Assembly: GCA_963708645.1 (NCBI GenBank)
Contig: CAVPTA010000014.1
Span: forward strand, 368,764 to 432,763
DNA from: RYN-133 sp963708645
Lineage (GTDB): Bacteria > Actinomycetota > Actinomycetes > Mycobacteriales > Jatrophihabitantaceae
Reading direction: 5' to 3'
Length of the DNA stretch: 64,000 nt
The notes beneath the pieces were generated by a model that was not told where the DNA came from, did not search any database, and worked only from the letters and a program-made list of their open reading frames with translations. The position numbers and the translations under genes were made by a program. Positions 32,701 through 41,347 of this stretch are shown here, piece by piece (positions within the stretch are counted from its first letter, which is position 1; every line of letters begins with the position of its first letter).

Positions 32701-33999
32701 GTGATGGTCGTTGCTCGCCGAACCCGATCTCGACGCGTGCTGGCGGGCGGCGCGACAGCGTTGCTCGTGGCGGCCGCACTCAGTGCCTGCAGCAGCGGCG
32801 GTTCGGGCAGCGGCGGGACGACGATCACGGTCGCGCACGGCTACACCGACGTCGAGGCCACCGAGATGAAGGCGCTCGCCGCGCAGTGGAACGCGCAGAA
32901 CCCGAAGACGAAGGTCAACCTCGAGTTCAATGGCGGCAATGACGGCGCGCTGCAGAAGACCGTTGCGGGCTTCACTGCGGGCAACTACCCCGACGTTGCT
33001 TACGAGTACGGCTCGTCGGCGGCGCAGCTGGCCAAGCAACCGAAGCTGGTCGACCTGACCGACAAGGTGAAGGCGGCCGGGTTCAACTGGAGCGACTTCT
33101 ACCCATCCGAGCGAGAAGCGGCGACAGTCAATGGCAAGGTCGTCGGAATCCCCGCGCTCGTCGACAACCTGAGCCTGGTCTACAACAAGAAGCTGTTCGC
33201 CGCCGCACACGTCGCGCCGCCCACGAACTCGTGGACGTGGCAGGACTTCCGTACCGCGGCGAAGCAGCTGACGAACTCGAGTGCGCATCAGTACGGCTGG
33301 GCCTACGTCAATGACGGCAGCGAGGACACCGTGTGGCGCTATCTCGCGATGCTCTGGCAGGCCGGCGGCGATCTGCTCTCCAGTGACAACACCAAGCCGG
33401 CCTTCGACGACGCGGCCGGGCTGGCAGCTCTGCAACAGCTGCACGACATGGCGGTCACGGACAAGTCCGTCTACCTCGACACGGGCAACGACAACTACCT
33501 GAATCTGTTCAACAGCGGCAAGATCGCGATGCTCTGGACGGGACCGTGGGACCTGTCGAGCATCAACAAGGACGTCAGCTACGGGGTGACCTACCTGCCC
33601 GGGTACAACGGTGACCACGAGACGATCTCGGGCCCTGACCTGTACATGCTGTTCGATCACTCGTCCGGACGGGATGCAACTGCATTCAAGTTCGTCGACT
33701 GGTTGACCTCGCCGTCCGTGCATCTGAAGTTCGCGATCGCAACCGGCGACCTACCCGTGCGCAAGTCCGAGACGACGCTGCCCGGCTACAAGACGTTCTT
33801 GGCCAAGTACCCGGCCGAGAAGGTTTTCGTCGACAACCTCAACAACGTCAAGCACGTCCGTCCGAACATCCCCAACTACGCGCAGGTGTCGTCGGCTGTC
33901 GGACAGATGGTGCAGTCGGTGCTACTCGGTCAGTCCTCGCCGGCAGACGCACTCAAGTCCGGTACCAGCGCGGTGACGGCTGCCCTGGCCGGGTCGTGA
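32701..33999 (+). CDS. ABC sugar-binding lipoprotein (family 1 SBP)
   Basis: The 432-residue protein is an extracellular solute-binding protein of the carbohydrate type. A lipoprotein signal precedes the lipobox LSAC near residue 29, followed by a Ser/Gly linker and an SBP fold (TVAHGYTDVEATEMKALA; GIPALVDNLSLVYNKKLF; IAMLWTGPWDL). It captures an oligosaccharide and delivers it to the two permeases. GTG 32701 has a GAGGAG site upstream; ATG 32704 would also fit. It is the first gene of a four-gene operon with 4-base overlaps. Confidence 0.93.
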   Translation: MMVVARRTRSRRVLAGGATALLVAAALSACSSGGSGSGGTTITVAHGYTDVEATEMKALAAQWNAQNPKTKVNLEFNGGNDGALQKTVAGFTAGNYPDVAYEYGSSAAQLAKQPKLVDLTDKVKAAGFNWSDFYPSEREAATVNGKVVGIPALVDNLSLVYNKKLFAAAHVAPPTNSWTWQDFRTAAKQLTNSSAHQYGWAYVNDGSEDTVWRYLAMLWQAGGDLLSSDNTKPAFDDAAGLAALQQLHDMAVTDKSVYLDTGNDNYLNLFNSGKIAMLWTGPWDLSSINKDVSYGVTYLPGYNGDHETISGPDLYMLFDHSSGRDATAFKFVDWLTSPSVHLKFAIATGDLPVRKSETTLPGYKTFLAKYPAEKVFVDNLNNVKHVRPNIPNYAQVSSAVGQMVQSVLLGQSSPADALKSGTSAVTAALAGS

Positions 34000-34973
34000 C
34001 GCAGGAGGTGGCTTCCCGGCCGCGAGCCAGGCGTCCCAAGACGATCCTGCCGCGCGATCCAGGACCCACGCGCAACGCGCGGACACGACGGCGGCGGCGC
34101 GGCCGACTGGACGCTCTCACCGGCTGGGCGATGATCTCGCCGAGCGTCGTGCTGATCGGAGTGTTCGGCCTCTTCCCGGTCGTGTGGGCGTTCGTGTTGT
34201 CTTTCCAGAACAACGACCTCCAGACGCCCGCGACCTGGGTCGGGCTCAAAAACTACCGACAGCTGATCCACGACCCGGTCTTTCTCGAGTCGATCCGGCA
34301 CACGCTCGTCTACACCGTGCTGTTCGTCCCGATCACGCTGGTCCTGTCGCTGCTCGCGGCCGCCGCGCTCAACCGCCGCATCCGCGGCATCACGGTCTAC
34401 CGGGTCGCGGTGTTCATTCCCGTCGTCACGTCGACGATCGCGACCGGTGTCATCTTCACGTGGCTGATGGACCCGAACTTCGGAATCATCAACGCCGGTC
34501 TGCACAAGCTGCGTCTGCCGACCTTCGGATTCTTTGCTGATCCGAACCAGGCGCTCTACGCCGTAGTGATCATGACGGTGTGGGGCTGGGTCGGCTTCGG
34601 CGCGCTCATCTTTCTCGCCGGCCTGCAGAGCATCCCGCAGGACCTCATCGAGGCCGCCCAGATCGACGGCTGCTCGAAACGGGGAGCCTTCTGGCGCATC
34701 CAGGTGCCGCTACTGCGCCCGGTCACCGGGTTCCTGCTCGTCTGGCTGACGATCAACGCGCTGCAGCTCTTCGACGAGGTGTACGCGACGACGAAGGGCG
34801 GCCCGCTGCACTCGACGACCGTGATGGTCTATTACCTCTACCAAGAGGCCTTCCAGTACTTCCACGCCGGCTATGCCGCAGCCATCGCCGCCGTGCTCTT
34901 CGTAGCCATCGCAGTGATCACCGTGATCCAGTTGCGACTCACGCGTGACCCGTCCACGGGGGACAAGCTGTGA
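33996..34973 (+). CDS. ABC sugar permease (MalF/UgpA type)
   Basis: The 325-residue protein has six membrane helices and a cytoplasmic Arg-rich N-terminus (residues 1-35). The permease EAA loop is present (DLIEAAQIDGCSKRGAFWRI), which contacts the ATPase. It starts at GTG 33996, overlapping the binding-protein stop by four bases. It pairs with the next gene to form the membrane channel. There is no ATP-binding subunit in the window, so a shared MsiK-type ATPase encoded elsewhere is presumably used. Confidence 0.93.
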   Translation: MTQEVASRPRARRPKTILPRDPGPTRNARTRRRRRGRLDALTGWAMISPSVVLIGVFGLFPVVWAFVLSFQNNDLQTPATWVGLKNYRQLIHDPVFLESIRHTLVYTVLFVPITLVLSLLAAAALNRRIRGITVYRVAVFIPVVTSTIATGVIFTWLMDPNFGIINAGLHKLRLPTFGFFADPNQALYAVVIMTVWGWVGFGALIFLAGLQSIPQDLIEAAQIDGCSKRGAFWRIQVPLLRPVTGFLLVWLTINALQLFDEVYATTKGGPLHSTTVMVYYLYQEAFQYFHAGYAAAIAAVLFVAIAVITVIQLRLTRDPSTGDKL

Positions 34974-35812
34974 CGACGGTCCGCGCGGACGGCACACGGC
35001 GGCGGTTCCGGCGTCCGTCCGGCTGGCACCTTGTGCTCATCCCCGTCGCCGTGCTCATGGGCTTCCCGTTGATCTGGATGCTCGTCACCAGCCTGTCCAC
35101 CCTGGACGAGACGAGACACTTCCCGCCGCAACTGCCATCCGGCCTGCAGTGGCACAACTTCGTCCAGGCATGGGCGGACTCGCCGTTCGCTCGATGGATG
35201 TGGAACAGCGCGGTCGTGTCAGGGACGTGCGTTCTCAGCAACCTCGTGCTGTGCAGCCTGGCCGGCTACGCGTTCGCACGGCTGCGCTTTCCGGGCAACA
35301 AGCTCGTGTTCATCGCAGTGCTCGCCACGCTGATGGTGCCGTTCCAGGTCGTGATGATCCCGACGCTGCTGATCGTGAAGCACCTGGGCCTGGTCGACAC
35401 ACTGCCGGCGCTGATCGTGCCGAACCTGGTCACCCCGTTCGGGATCTACCTGCTACGCCAGTTCTTTCTCACGCTTCCTATCGAGCTCGAGGAAGCCGCG
35501 CTCATCGACGGCGCCGGACGACTGCGCATCCTGCGCAGCATCCTGCTCCCGCTGATGGGGCCGCCGCTCAGCACCGTCGCCGTCCTCACGTTCCTGACGG
35601 TGTGGAACGACTTCCTCTGGCCGCTGGTCGTCACCTCGTCTCCGGACGTGATGACGGTGCAACTCGGACTGTCCACCTTCCAGAGCGCCCACTACACGAA
35701 CTGGCCCGAGCTCATGGCCGGAGCTCTCATGAGTCAGTTGCCGGTCCTGGTGCTCTTCGTCGCCGGACAACGCTTCTTTGTCAGCTCAATCGCCAACACG
35801 GGGATCAAATGA
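34970..35812 (+). CDS. ABC sugar permease (MalG/UgpE type)
   Basis: The 280-residue protein has six membrane helices and the EAA loop LEEAALIDGAGRLRILRSIL. It is the second permease half. The GTG start overlaps the preceding permease stop by four bases. Its stop overlaps the ATG of the secreted beta-helix protein (ATGA), linking transport to an extracellular enzyme. Confidence 0.93.
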   Translation: MTTVRADGTRRRFRRPSGWHLVLIPVAVLMGFPLIWMLVTSLSTLDETRHFPPQLPSGLQWHNFVQAWADSPFARWMWNSAVVSGTCVLSNLVLCSLAGYAFARLRFPGNKLVFIAVLATLMVPFQVVMIPTLLIVKHLGLVDTLPALIVPNLVTPFGIYLLRQFFLTLPIELEEAALIDGAGRLRILRSILLPLMGPPLSTVAVLTFLTVWNDFLWPLVVTSSPDVMTVQLGLSTFQSAHYTNWPELMAGALMSQLPVLVLFVAGQRFFVSSIANTGIK

Positions 35813-37212
35813 CCATCACTCGCCTCGCTGTCGTCCCTGCCGTCATCCTCCTCGGACTCGCCGCACCTGCTGCGACCTCAGCCCAGGCGGTATCGGCCGC
35901 AAAGGTCGTCGTCGTTTCACCGCACGGTTCCGACCAGGCCGCCGGCACCGCGTCCGCGCCGCTCAAAACGATCCAGACCGCGATCAAGCGCCTGTCATCG
36001 TCCGGCGGCATCGTCGAACTCAAGCAGGGCGTGTACCACCAACGCGTCAAGCTGATCGGCGTCAACTCGATAACCGTCGAGCCGTACCGCGGACAGCACG
36101 CGGTTCTCTCGGGTGCCGGGCTCACGCCGCAGGGCGAGAGCGGGATGGTCACGGTCCGGGGCAGCAATCACATCACCGTCCGCGGGCTCGACATCACCGC
36201 ATATCGCACCGACCGACGCGGCGTCGTGCCGATCGGCATCTACGTGCACGGGCATGACCGCGACGTCCGCATCCTGCGCAACCACGTCCATGACATGGGC
36301 AATGACAACAACACGCTCGGCAGCTTCGACATCAACGCCCACGGCATCGCCGTCTACGGCGACGACCCGCACGCCTCGGTGAGCAACCTGCAGATCGAAC
36401 ACAACATGGTCGACAACCTTCACCTCGGCGCGAGCGAGACCGTCGTCGTCAACGGCAACGTCAACCACTGGACGATCAGCCACAACAACATTCACGACAA
36501 CGACAACATCGGCATCGACGCGATCGGGTTCGAACCGACGCTGTCAGGCAAGTACCGCTACACGCAGACCAACCGCGCCCGCAACGGCGTGATCGCCGAC
36601 AACACCGTGGCACGGATCCGCTCGCGCGGCAACCCGGCCTACTGGGACAACGGCTGGTGCAACTGCGCCGACGGCATTTACGTCGACGGTGGCACCCGCA
36701 TCAAGATCGACAACAACCACGTGACCGACAGCGACATCGGCATCGAGGTCGCCGCCGAGAACCCGCACGGCAACGCGTCGGGTGTCAGCGTCACCCACAA
36801 CCACGTCACGGGCAGCCTCTACGTCGGCATCACGACGGGTGGCTATTGCAACGGCGCCAAGGGCTGCGGCGGTGTGAAGACCGGCGCGTCCTACAACAAC
36901 ACGTTCAAATACAACACGCTGCGTGACAACAACCGCCTCGACGACGGCTCACCCGAACTGCTCGTGCAGTACTACGCGCACAACAACACGTTCGAGCACA
37001 ACACGATCACCGCGACCAATGACGACCATGTCGTCTACGGCACGGTGCCGAACGCCGACGACGGCCAGGGCGATGTCAGCAACGACAACACCTTCCGCGC
37101 CGTCGGTGCGTCGGCGAGCCATGCGCAGTTCGGATGGCGCGGGCACGTCTTCAACAGCTTCGCGGCGTACCGCCAGGCCAGCGGTCAGGACGCGAACTCG
37201 ACATTCGGGTAG
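35809..37212 (+). CDS. Secreted right-handed beta-helix protein (pectate lyase-like fold)
   Basis: The 467-residue protein has a signal peptide (MTITRLAVVPAVILLGLA, cleavage near residue 26) and a repetitive parallel beta-helix: many N-H-N-x-I-x-D coils such as ISHNNIHDNDNIG, IDNNHVTDSDIGIEVA and VTHNHVTGSLYVGI, with Asn ladders. SDQAAGTASAPLKTIQTAI is the start motif common in secreted polysaccharide lyases and hydrolases of this fold. The location at the end of an importer operon suggests that it depolymerises a polysaccharide whose fragments are then imported. The start at 35809 is fixed by the ATGA overlap. The exact polymer is not predictable. Cys pairs (CNCADG, CNGAKGCGG) may form disulfides. 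Confidence 0.88.
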   Translation: MTITRLAVVPAVILLGLAAPAATSAQAVSAAKVVVVSPHGSDQAAGTASAPLKTIQTAIKRLSSSGGIVELKQGVYHQRVKLIGVNSITVEPYRGQHAVLSGAGLTPQGESGMVTVRGSNHITVRGLDITAYRTDRRGVVPIGIYVHGHDRDVRILRNHVHDMGNDNNTLGSFDINAHGIAVYGDDPHASVSNLQIEHNMVDNLHLGASETVVVNGNVNHWTISHNNIHDNDNIGIDAIGFEPTLSGKYRYTQTNRARNGVIADNTVARIRSRGNPAYWDNGWCNCADGIYVDGGTRIKIDNNHVTDSDIGIEVAAENPHGNASGVSVTHNHVTGSLYVGITTGGYCNGAKGCGGVKTGASYNNTFKYNTLRDNNRLDDGSPELLVQYYAHNNTFEHNTITATNDDHVVYGTVPNADDGQGDVSNDNTFRAVGASASHAQFGWRGHVFNSFAAYRQASGQDANSTFG

Positions 37213-37268
37213 GACGACAGGTCGAGAACCTGCAACGGTTCGAGGTCCCGCGCATCGTCTCCTCTGTC

Positions 37269-37823
37269 ATGAGGCCGCCGTGGGCGATGACTGCCTGCAT
37301 CGCGCTTACGGTCGCCGTTTCCTGCGCATGTACCGCGTTGCCTGCGGCATCACGTCTGCACAGTTCTGCGGGTCCGGCGCCGAGATCGAAATCCTCGGAT
37401 CGCGCCGTCGCCGGTGCTGAGACTCTGTCACTCGCGCGGTGGGCGACGGTGCGAGTCCCCCGCCGCTGGATCGTCACGCCGTTCGCCGGCGTACCTGCGA
37501 CGGTCTACTTCCCGCTCGACTTCGTGAGCTCGGATCCGCTGCCACGAGTGTGCAGACGCGGTGGAAGAACCGGCATCGCGTTCAGCACGCTGCCCGGGCA
37601 TCGGGTCACGATCGACCACCGTCCGGCCAAGCTCTATTCGGGCCCGGCCACGGACACGTGTCCGGCCGGCACTGCCACCGAGATCGATGCGTTCGTCCCC
37701 GCTGCGGGGCAGTTGTATCCCGGCGAGCGGATCGACATGCACGCGTGCCTCGGCGCGAGCGCCGCACCTGCTGACCGAGCAGGCGTGCTCGGCATGCTGG
37801 CCAGCCTTCGCATCCGACCCTAG
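37269..37823 (+). CDS. Small secreted protein of unknown function
   Basis: The 184-residue protein has an N-terminal signal peptide (AMTACIALTVAVSCACTALPA), probably processed near residue 27; the CAC cysteines resemble a lipobox only loosely. The mature part has RWATVRVPRRWIVTPF, a few Cys residues and a C-terminal acidic-to-basic stretch. No family recognised. ATG 37269 is chosen because it starts the signal; the frame is open from 37134, inside the previous gene. It lies 56 bases after the beta-helix gene and may be read with it. Confidence 0.65.
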   Translation: MRPPWAMTACIALTVAVSCACTALPAASRLHSSAGPAPRSKSSDRAVAGAETLSLARWATVRVPRRWIVTPFAGVPATVYFPLDFVSSDPLPRVCRRGGRTGIAFSTLPGHRVTIDHRPAKLYSGPATDTCPAGTATEIDAFVPAAGQLYPGERIDMHACLGASAAPADRAGVLGMLASLRIRP

Positions 37824-37839
37824 GGACATTTCCCGAAGC

Positions 37840-37853
37840 GGGACTTTCGACCC
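37840..37853 (+). promoter_or_regulatory. DosR-box-like palindrome upstream of the cytochrome b operon
   Basis: GGGACTTTCGACCC matches the published DosR consensus (GGGACTWWAGTCCC core) at 12 of 14 positions, 65 bases before the first gene of the cytochrome b operon. A shorter related element (GGGACATTTCCC, 37823-37834) lies just before it. Pairs of boxes are usual in DosR regulons. Confidence 0.6.
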
Positions 37854-37917
37854 GTGCCGCGCGGTCGCGCGGGCCGCATCCTGATGACGTCCTCTGGACT
37901 CAACACGAGGAGTGGCG

Positions 37918-38091
37918 ATGTCCGTGCTGCCTGAACTTGCCGTTGCCTATTTCCACGTCGGCGTAGTGCAAATCTCGGTCGCGAACCTCATCGTGATCGC
38001 CTCGATGGTCGTCGTGTTCGTCCTTGCGCTTCTCGTGCCGTTCCCGCACGGTCGCGACGATTCACGAAAGGACGATCATGAAGACCGCTGA
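37918..38091 (+). CDS. Small single-helix membrane protein, first gene of cytochrome b operon
   Basis: A 57-residue protein starts at ATG 37918, nine bases after the GAGGAG stretch. One hydrophobic helix (about 15-42, VANLIVIASMVVVFVLALLV) is followed by a charged tail (GRDDSRKDDHEDR). It overlaps the cytochrome b gene by 14 bases (38078-38091), so it is translationally coupled. Small single-helix subunits are common in respiratory complexes. No named family is recognised. Confidence 0.7.
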   Translation: MSVLPELAVAYFHVGVVQISVANLIVIASMVVVFVLALLVPFPHGRDDSRKDDHEDR

Positions 38092-38710
38092 CCGATCCAA
38101 CTGGACCTCACGCCTCGGCCGGCGCATCGACCACGCCGTCCCCGCCGGTCAACGACTTCCCGACCGGCAGCCCGCGTACGTCCGGTCGTGGATATATGTC
38201 TTCGGCGTCGCCACGCTGGCTGCGTTGTTGTTCGTGCTGGGGTCAGGGTTCGCCCTGGCGATCGGTGGTGCAGCGTGGTGGCACACCTCCTCGCTCGGCC
38301 ACTTCGTCAACTCACTGCACCTGTGGAGCGTGGAGTTGTTCTTCGCGTGCATGACGATTCATCTGTGGGGCAAGTTCGCGATGGCCGCCTGGCGCGGCGG
38401 ACGAGCGCTCACGTGGATCACCGGCGCAGTCGCTTTCGTCGCTTCGATCGGCACCGCGTTCACCGGCTATCTGTCGCAGAGCAATTTCGACTCGCAGTGG
38501 ATCTCGACCCAGGCGAAGGACGGGCTCAACGCGGTGGGCATCGGCGCGTACTTCAACGTCCTCAACCCCGGACAGATGCTGCTGTGGCACATCGTGCTGT
38601 TACCGCTGGTGATTGGCCTGCTCATCGTGGTGCACGTGGTCCTCGTCCGCAGGCACGGCGTCGTTCCGCCGTTCGACGCGGACCCTTCGGCAAGTGAGTC
38701 GCCAGCATGA
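38078..38710 (+). CDS. Cytochrome b N-terminal domain protein (four-helix diheme type)
   Basis: The 210-residue protein has four membrane helices and the two His pairs of the cytochrome b/b6 N-terminal domain: LHLWSVELFFACMTIHLWG (His, 14 residues, His) and LWHIVLLPLVIGLLIVVHVV (His, 14 residues, His). They would bind two b-type hemes. It is the length of cytochrome b6 rather than full cytochrome b. It is coupled to the genes on both sides (overlaps of 14 and 4 bases). No Rieske or cytochrome c gene is adjacent, so it is probably part of a non-bc1 quinone-linked complex. Confidence 0.9.
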   Translation: MKTADRSNWTSRLGRRIDHAVPAGQRLPDRQPAYVRSWIYVFGVATLAALLFVLGSGFALAIGGAAWWHTSSLGHFVNSLHLWSVELFFACMTIHLWGKFAMAAWRGGRALTWITGAVAFVASIGTAFTGYLSQSNFDSQWISTQAKDGLNAVGIGAYFNVLNPGQMLLWHIVLLPLVIGLLIVVHVVLVRRHGVVPPFDADPSASESPA

Positions 38711-39642
38711 CCCGCGTGATGTCACGACGCCGGGACACCACCCCCGATGCGCATCTGTTCCCGACCCGTCCTTACGACCTGGTCAAAGAATTCGTCACCG
38801 CCACTGTGGTGATCGGCGCACTCACCTTCGCGCTGGCGGCCGTGTTCTCCTCCCCCGATCGCAAGGCGATCAGCCTGGCGCAGTGGGCACAGCGTGCACC
38901 TGACGATGTCGTGGCGACTGCAGTGGGCGAGCTTGCCGGCACCACGACCAGCGCCGGATACGGCGCTCCGTACAACAACGCATCGAGCGGGCAGAAACTC
39001 GGACCGCTGTCGTTGCAGAGGTGGGCCGGCGTCAGCATCCCGGTGAACAGCGCGAACGATCTCGTCATCACGCCGCTGCGCGACGTGGCGAACGCCGACC
39101 CGGCGCTTCGGACGGCCATCAGTCAGTGGAGCGCTGCTTCGCCGGCAGAGCAGTTGACATGGGCGACCCATTACGCCGACATACTCGCCAAGCAGCCGAC
39201 GGCGTACCGCGCACAACGGCCGACGAGCAGCGACGGCCCGGTGCCGACACTCGCGAACAAATTCCTCGCGCTGGCGCGCACCGGAGCGCTGCAGAGCCTC
39301 GTCGACGGCCGTTCGACGTTCTACGCGACCGACCAGACCAAGTCTTTACTGCTGCTCTCCGACGGTGCGTACCTCGAGGACCAGGCTCGCGCCGACCACC
39401 TCGGCGGCGACCAGTGGGGAATGATGAACGAGACCGGCAACTACCCCGGCCAGCCCTGGATGTGGCTGTACACGTTCTGGTACCAGATCAAGCCGTTCTC
39501 GACGTCCGGCAACGCTGACGCGTTGGTGTGGGGACTCATGATGGTCCTCACCGCGTTGCTCGTGTTCGTGCCGTTCATTCCGGGACTACGTTCCGTGCCG
39601 CGCTGGATCAAGGTCTACAAGCTCGTGTGGCGACGGCGCTGA
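38707..39642 (+). CDS. Unknown membrane partner of cytochrome b
   Basis: The 311-residue protein has a short cytoplasmic N-terminus (PTRPYDLVKEF), one helix (about 30-50), a long non-cytoplasmic domain (about 55-250) rich in Trp, Asp and Ser without Cys, and one or two C-terminal helices ending in a basic tail. It overlaps cytochrome b by four bases (ATGA), so it is very likely a stoichiometric partner. I recognise no catalytic motif or heme CxxCH. It could replace the C-terminal half of cytochrome b or provide a dock for an electron carrier. Confidence 0.75.
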   Translation: MTRVMSRRRDTTPDAHLFPTRPYDLVKEFVTATVVIGALTFALAAVFSSPDRKAISLAQWAQRAPDDVVATAVGELAGTTTSAGYGAPYNNASSGQKLGPLSLQRWAGVSIPVNSANDLVITPLRDVANADPALRTAISQWSAASPAEQLTWATHYADILAKQPTAYRAQRPTSSDGPVPTLANKFLALARTGALQSLVDGRSTFYATDQTKSLLLLSDGAYLEDQARADHLGGDQWGMMNETGNYPGQPWMWLYTFWYQIKPFSTSGNADALVWGLMMVLTALLVFVPFIPGLRSVPRWIKVYKLVWRRR

Positions 39643-39805
39643 GGCCCGGTCACGACGAGCGACAAGCTGGGTCAGGGGCAACGAGGCGTGCCATGTGGCC
39701 GGCGGCGCGTCGAAGCAGCGACCGCGGGGACGTACCCGGGGTCGCGAACGTCGTCGGGGTGTGCCACACAGTGATCACGCCCAGCCGGGTCGGTGTGCTT
39801 CTCAC

Positions 39806-40267
39806 TCACGTCGCGCTTGCTGTGGGCGTGCCTGCGGTGTTGTGTTCGTTGGCCGGGATGACCATCACCGGGCGATGGGCGATGTGGAGCAGGCGAATCG
39901 GCACATTGCCGAGCACGAGCTCGCTCACCGGGTTCCGGCCCTTGTTGCCGACGACGATCAGGTCGGCAGCTGCCTTGGCGGCGGCGTCCGCGATGACATG
40001 GGCGGGACCGCCGAGCGCGATCTGCTGCACGTCGAGGTCGACCGTGATTCCGCGCTCGGCCAACTCGGTCACGGATGCGCGAAGCCTGGCCATGATGTCG
40101 TCCTCATCGATGTGCAGCGGATAGATTCCGCCCTTGCCACCGATGAACTCCTGCACGTGGATCACGATCAGGCGAGCGTTGTCCTGCTCCGCCAGGTTTG
40201 CCGCAACGGCCAGAGCAGATCCCGCTTCGCTCGAGCCGTCAGTTCCTACGACGATCGTCTTGAACAT
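39806..40267 (-). CDS. Universal stress protein
   Basis: The 153-residue UspA-fold protein has TIVVGTDGSSEAG at the start and VVGNKGRNPVSELVLGNVP at the nucleotide loop. The family ATP motif is G-2x-G-9x-G-S/T; here it is G-2x-G-9x-G-N, so ATP binding is likely but the Ser is replaced. The ATG start at 40267 has a GAGGAC site. It lies four bases after the membrane protein at 40272 and shares its promoter. Such proteins are typical DosR-regulon members. Confidence 0.92.
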   Translation of the reverse strand: MFKTIVVGTDGSSEAGSALAVAANLAEQDNARLIVIHVQEFIGGKGGIYPLHIDEDDIMARLRASVTELAERGITVDLDVQQIALGGPAHVIADAAAKAAADLIVVGNKGRNPVSELVLGNVPIRLLHIAHRPVMVIPANEHNTAGTPTASAT

Positions 40268-40271
40268 GTCC

Positions 40272-40874
40272 TCACGCTCCTCGGGTCACGACGGGTGCTG
40301 CCGACACATGCGGACGTGCACCGTGGTCGAACAGGGTCTCCTCGGTTGCGACGCGACGGGCGTGGACGAGACCGAGTCCGGCGAGCCCTAGCATCACGGC
40401 GGCGCCGATGAAGCTCACCCATGCAGCGATTCCTGCGATGCCGCCGACGGTGTCGAAGGCGTATGCGTTCAGCAACAGCCCCCGCAGGGTCTCCCCCTTG
40501 AACATGGTGTCGACGGTCTGCGCGAGCTTGGTGTTCGTCGGATCCGCCAGCAACTGGGAACTGAGCTGGGCGTAGGTCTTGCCACCACCGATCTCCTGCA
40601 GATGCACCGCGATGAAATGGTCTGCATACGTCTTGGCCTGCGCCCCGGTGACGAGCTGGTCGCCGGCGTACTGACGCATCTGTGCGAATTCGCGGCCGGC
40701 GATTGCCGAACTCCCGGCCGGCGGGAAGAAGATCTGCTGCGCGGCCAGCTGCGTGTGCACCTCGTCATGCACGAAGCTGTGCGCCCACGTCAGCAAGCCG
40801 CCCGCCGTGAGCAGCAGGACGGCAAGTGCCAGGCCGATCGCGCTCACGAGGCGATCGAAGGTCTTGCGAGTCAT
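40272..40874 (-). CDS. Membrane protein of unknown function
   Basis: The 200-residue protein has an N-terminal helix (about 9-31), an extracytoplasmic domain (about 32-130, with HTQLAAQQIFFPPAGS and AKTYADHFIAVHLQEIGGGKTYAQL) and a C-terminal helix pair (about 140-175). ATG 40874 is preceded by GGAGAAATCC. It is the first gene of an operon with a universal stress protein. I do not recognise the family. A DosR-like site lies about 120 bases upstream. Confidence 0.75.
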   Translation of the reverse strand: MTRKTFDRLVSAIGLALAVLLLTAGGLLTWAHSFVHDEVHTQLAAQQIFFPPAGSSAIAGREFAQMRQYAGDQLVTGAQAKTYADHFIAVHLQEIGGGKTYAQLSSQLLADPTNTKLAQTVDTMFKGETLRGLLLNAYAFDTVGGIAGIAAWVSFIGAAVMLGLAGLGLVHARRVATEETLFDHGARPHVSAAPVVTRGA

Positions 40875-40994
40875 GGATTTCTCCGTCCGTCGGCCACAAC
40901 GACCTCGTGGTCGCGGATCGATCCTCGATCCGATCGGGGTCCTCGCGAGGCGGGCAAACGTCGTGACCATGGGTGACTTGGGCGCGCTGCGTAC

Positions 40995-41008
40995 GGGACC
41001 TTCGGCAC
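40995..41008. promoter_or_regulatory. Weak DosR-box-like site
   Basis: GGGACCTTCGGCAC matches the DosR core at 10 of 14 positions. It is 121 bases upstream of the membrane protein/universal stress protein operon, just beyond the 3' end of the DUF1876 gene. It is weaker than the sites at 37840 and 52612. Confidence 0.35.
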
Positions 41009-41027
41009 TGCCCCGGCGCAGCTGTGC

Positions 41028-41246
41028 TCACACCGGCTGGGCCAGGCGCTTGCCCAGGTCCTGCAGGGCGGCGCCGACGGCCGCCGCGTCACCGGTCGAA
41101 GCATGTGCCGAGACACACTTGTCCGATCGGGCCGCGCCGCGGCCGATCGTCACTCGGTGGTGCGCCGTCAAGGTGGCGCGAGCGAACGTGACGTCTTCGT
41201 TTCCGTAGACGTCGATGTCAACGTGCCAGCGCGGGTCTCCGGTCAT
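41028..41246 (-). CDS. DUF1876 protein (dsRBD-like fold)
   Basis: The 72-residue protein matches DUF1876: WHVDIDVYGNEDVTFARATL at the start, a central HHRVTIGRG and a C-terminal ALQDLGKRLAQPV. These small proteins have a double-stranded RNA-binding-like fold and occur in actinobacterial stress islands; no biochemical role is established. ATG 41246 is preferred; TTG 41258 is in frame. Confidence 0.8.
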   Translation of the reverse strand: MTGDPRWHVDIDVYGNEDVTFARATLTAHHRVTIGRGAARSDKCVSAHASTGDAAAVGAALQDLGKRLAQPV

Positions 41247-41347
41247 GCATGAAGTCAACGTCGGCCCGCCGCGAGCAGGGAGGGTAGAAAGTCACCACCT
41301 GCGGGCCTGGACGGGGTGCGGCTGCGCCGTGCTGCGCGCCCGACCGC

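Noticed and set aside
37823..37834. GGGACATTTCCC as a full DosR box
   Set aside because: The spacing is two bases short of the consensus, so I treat it only as a possible weak companion of the site at 37840.
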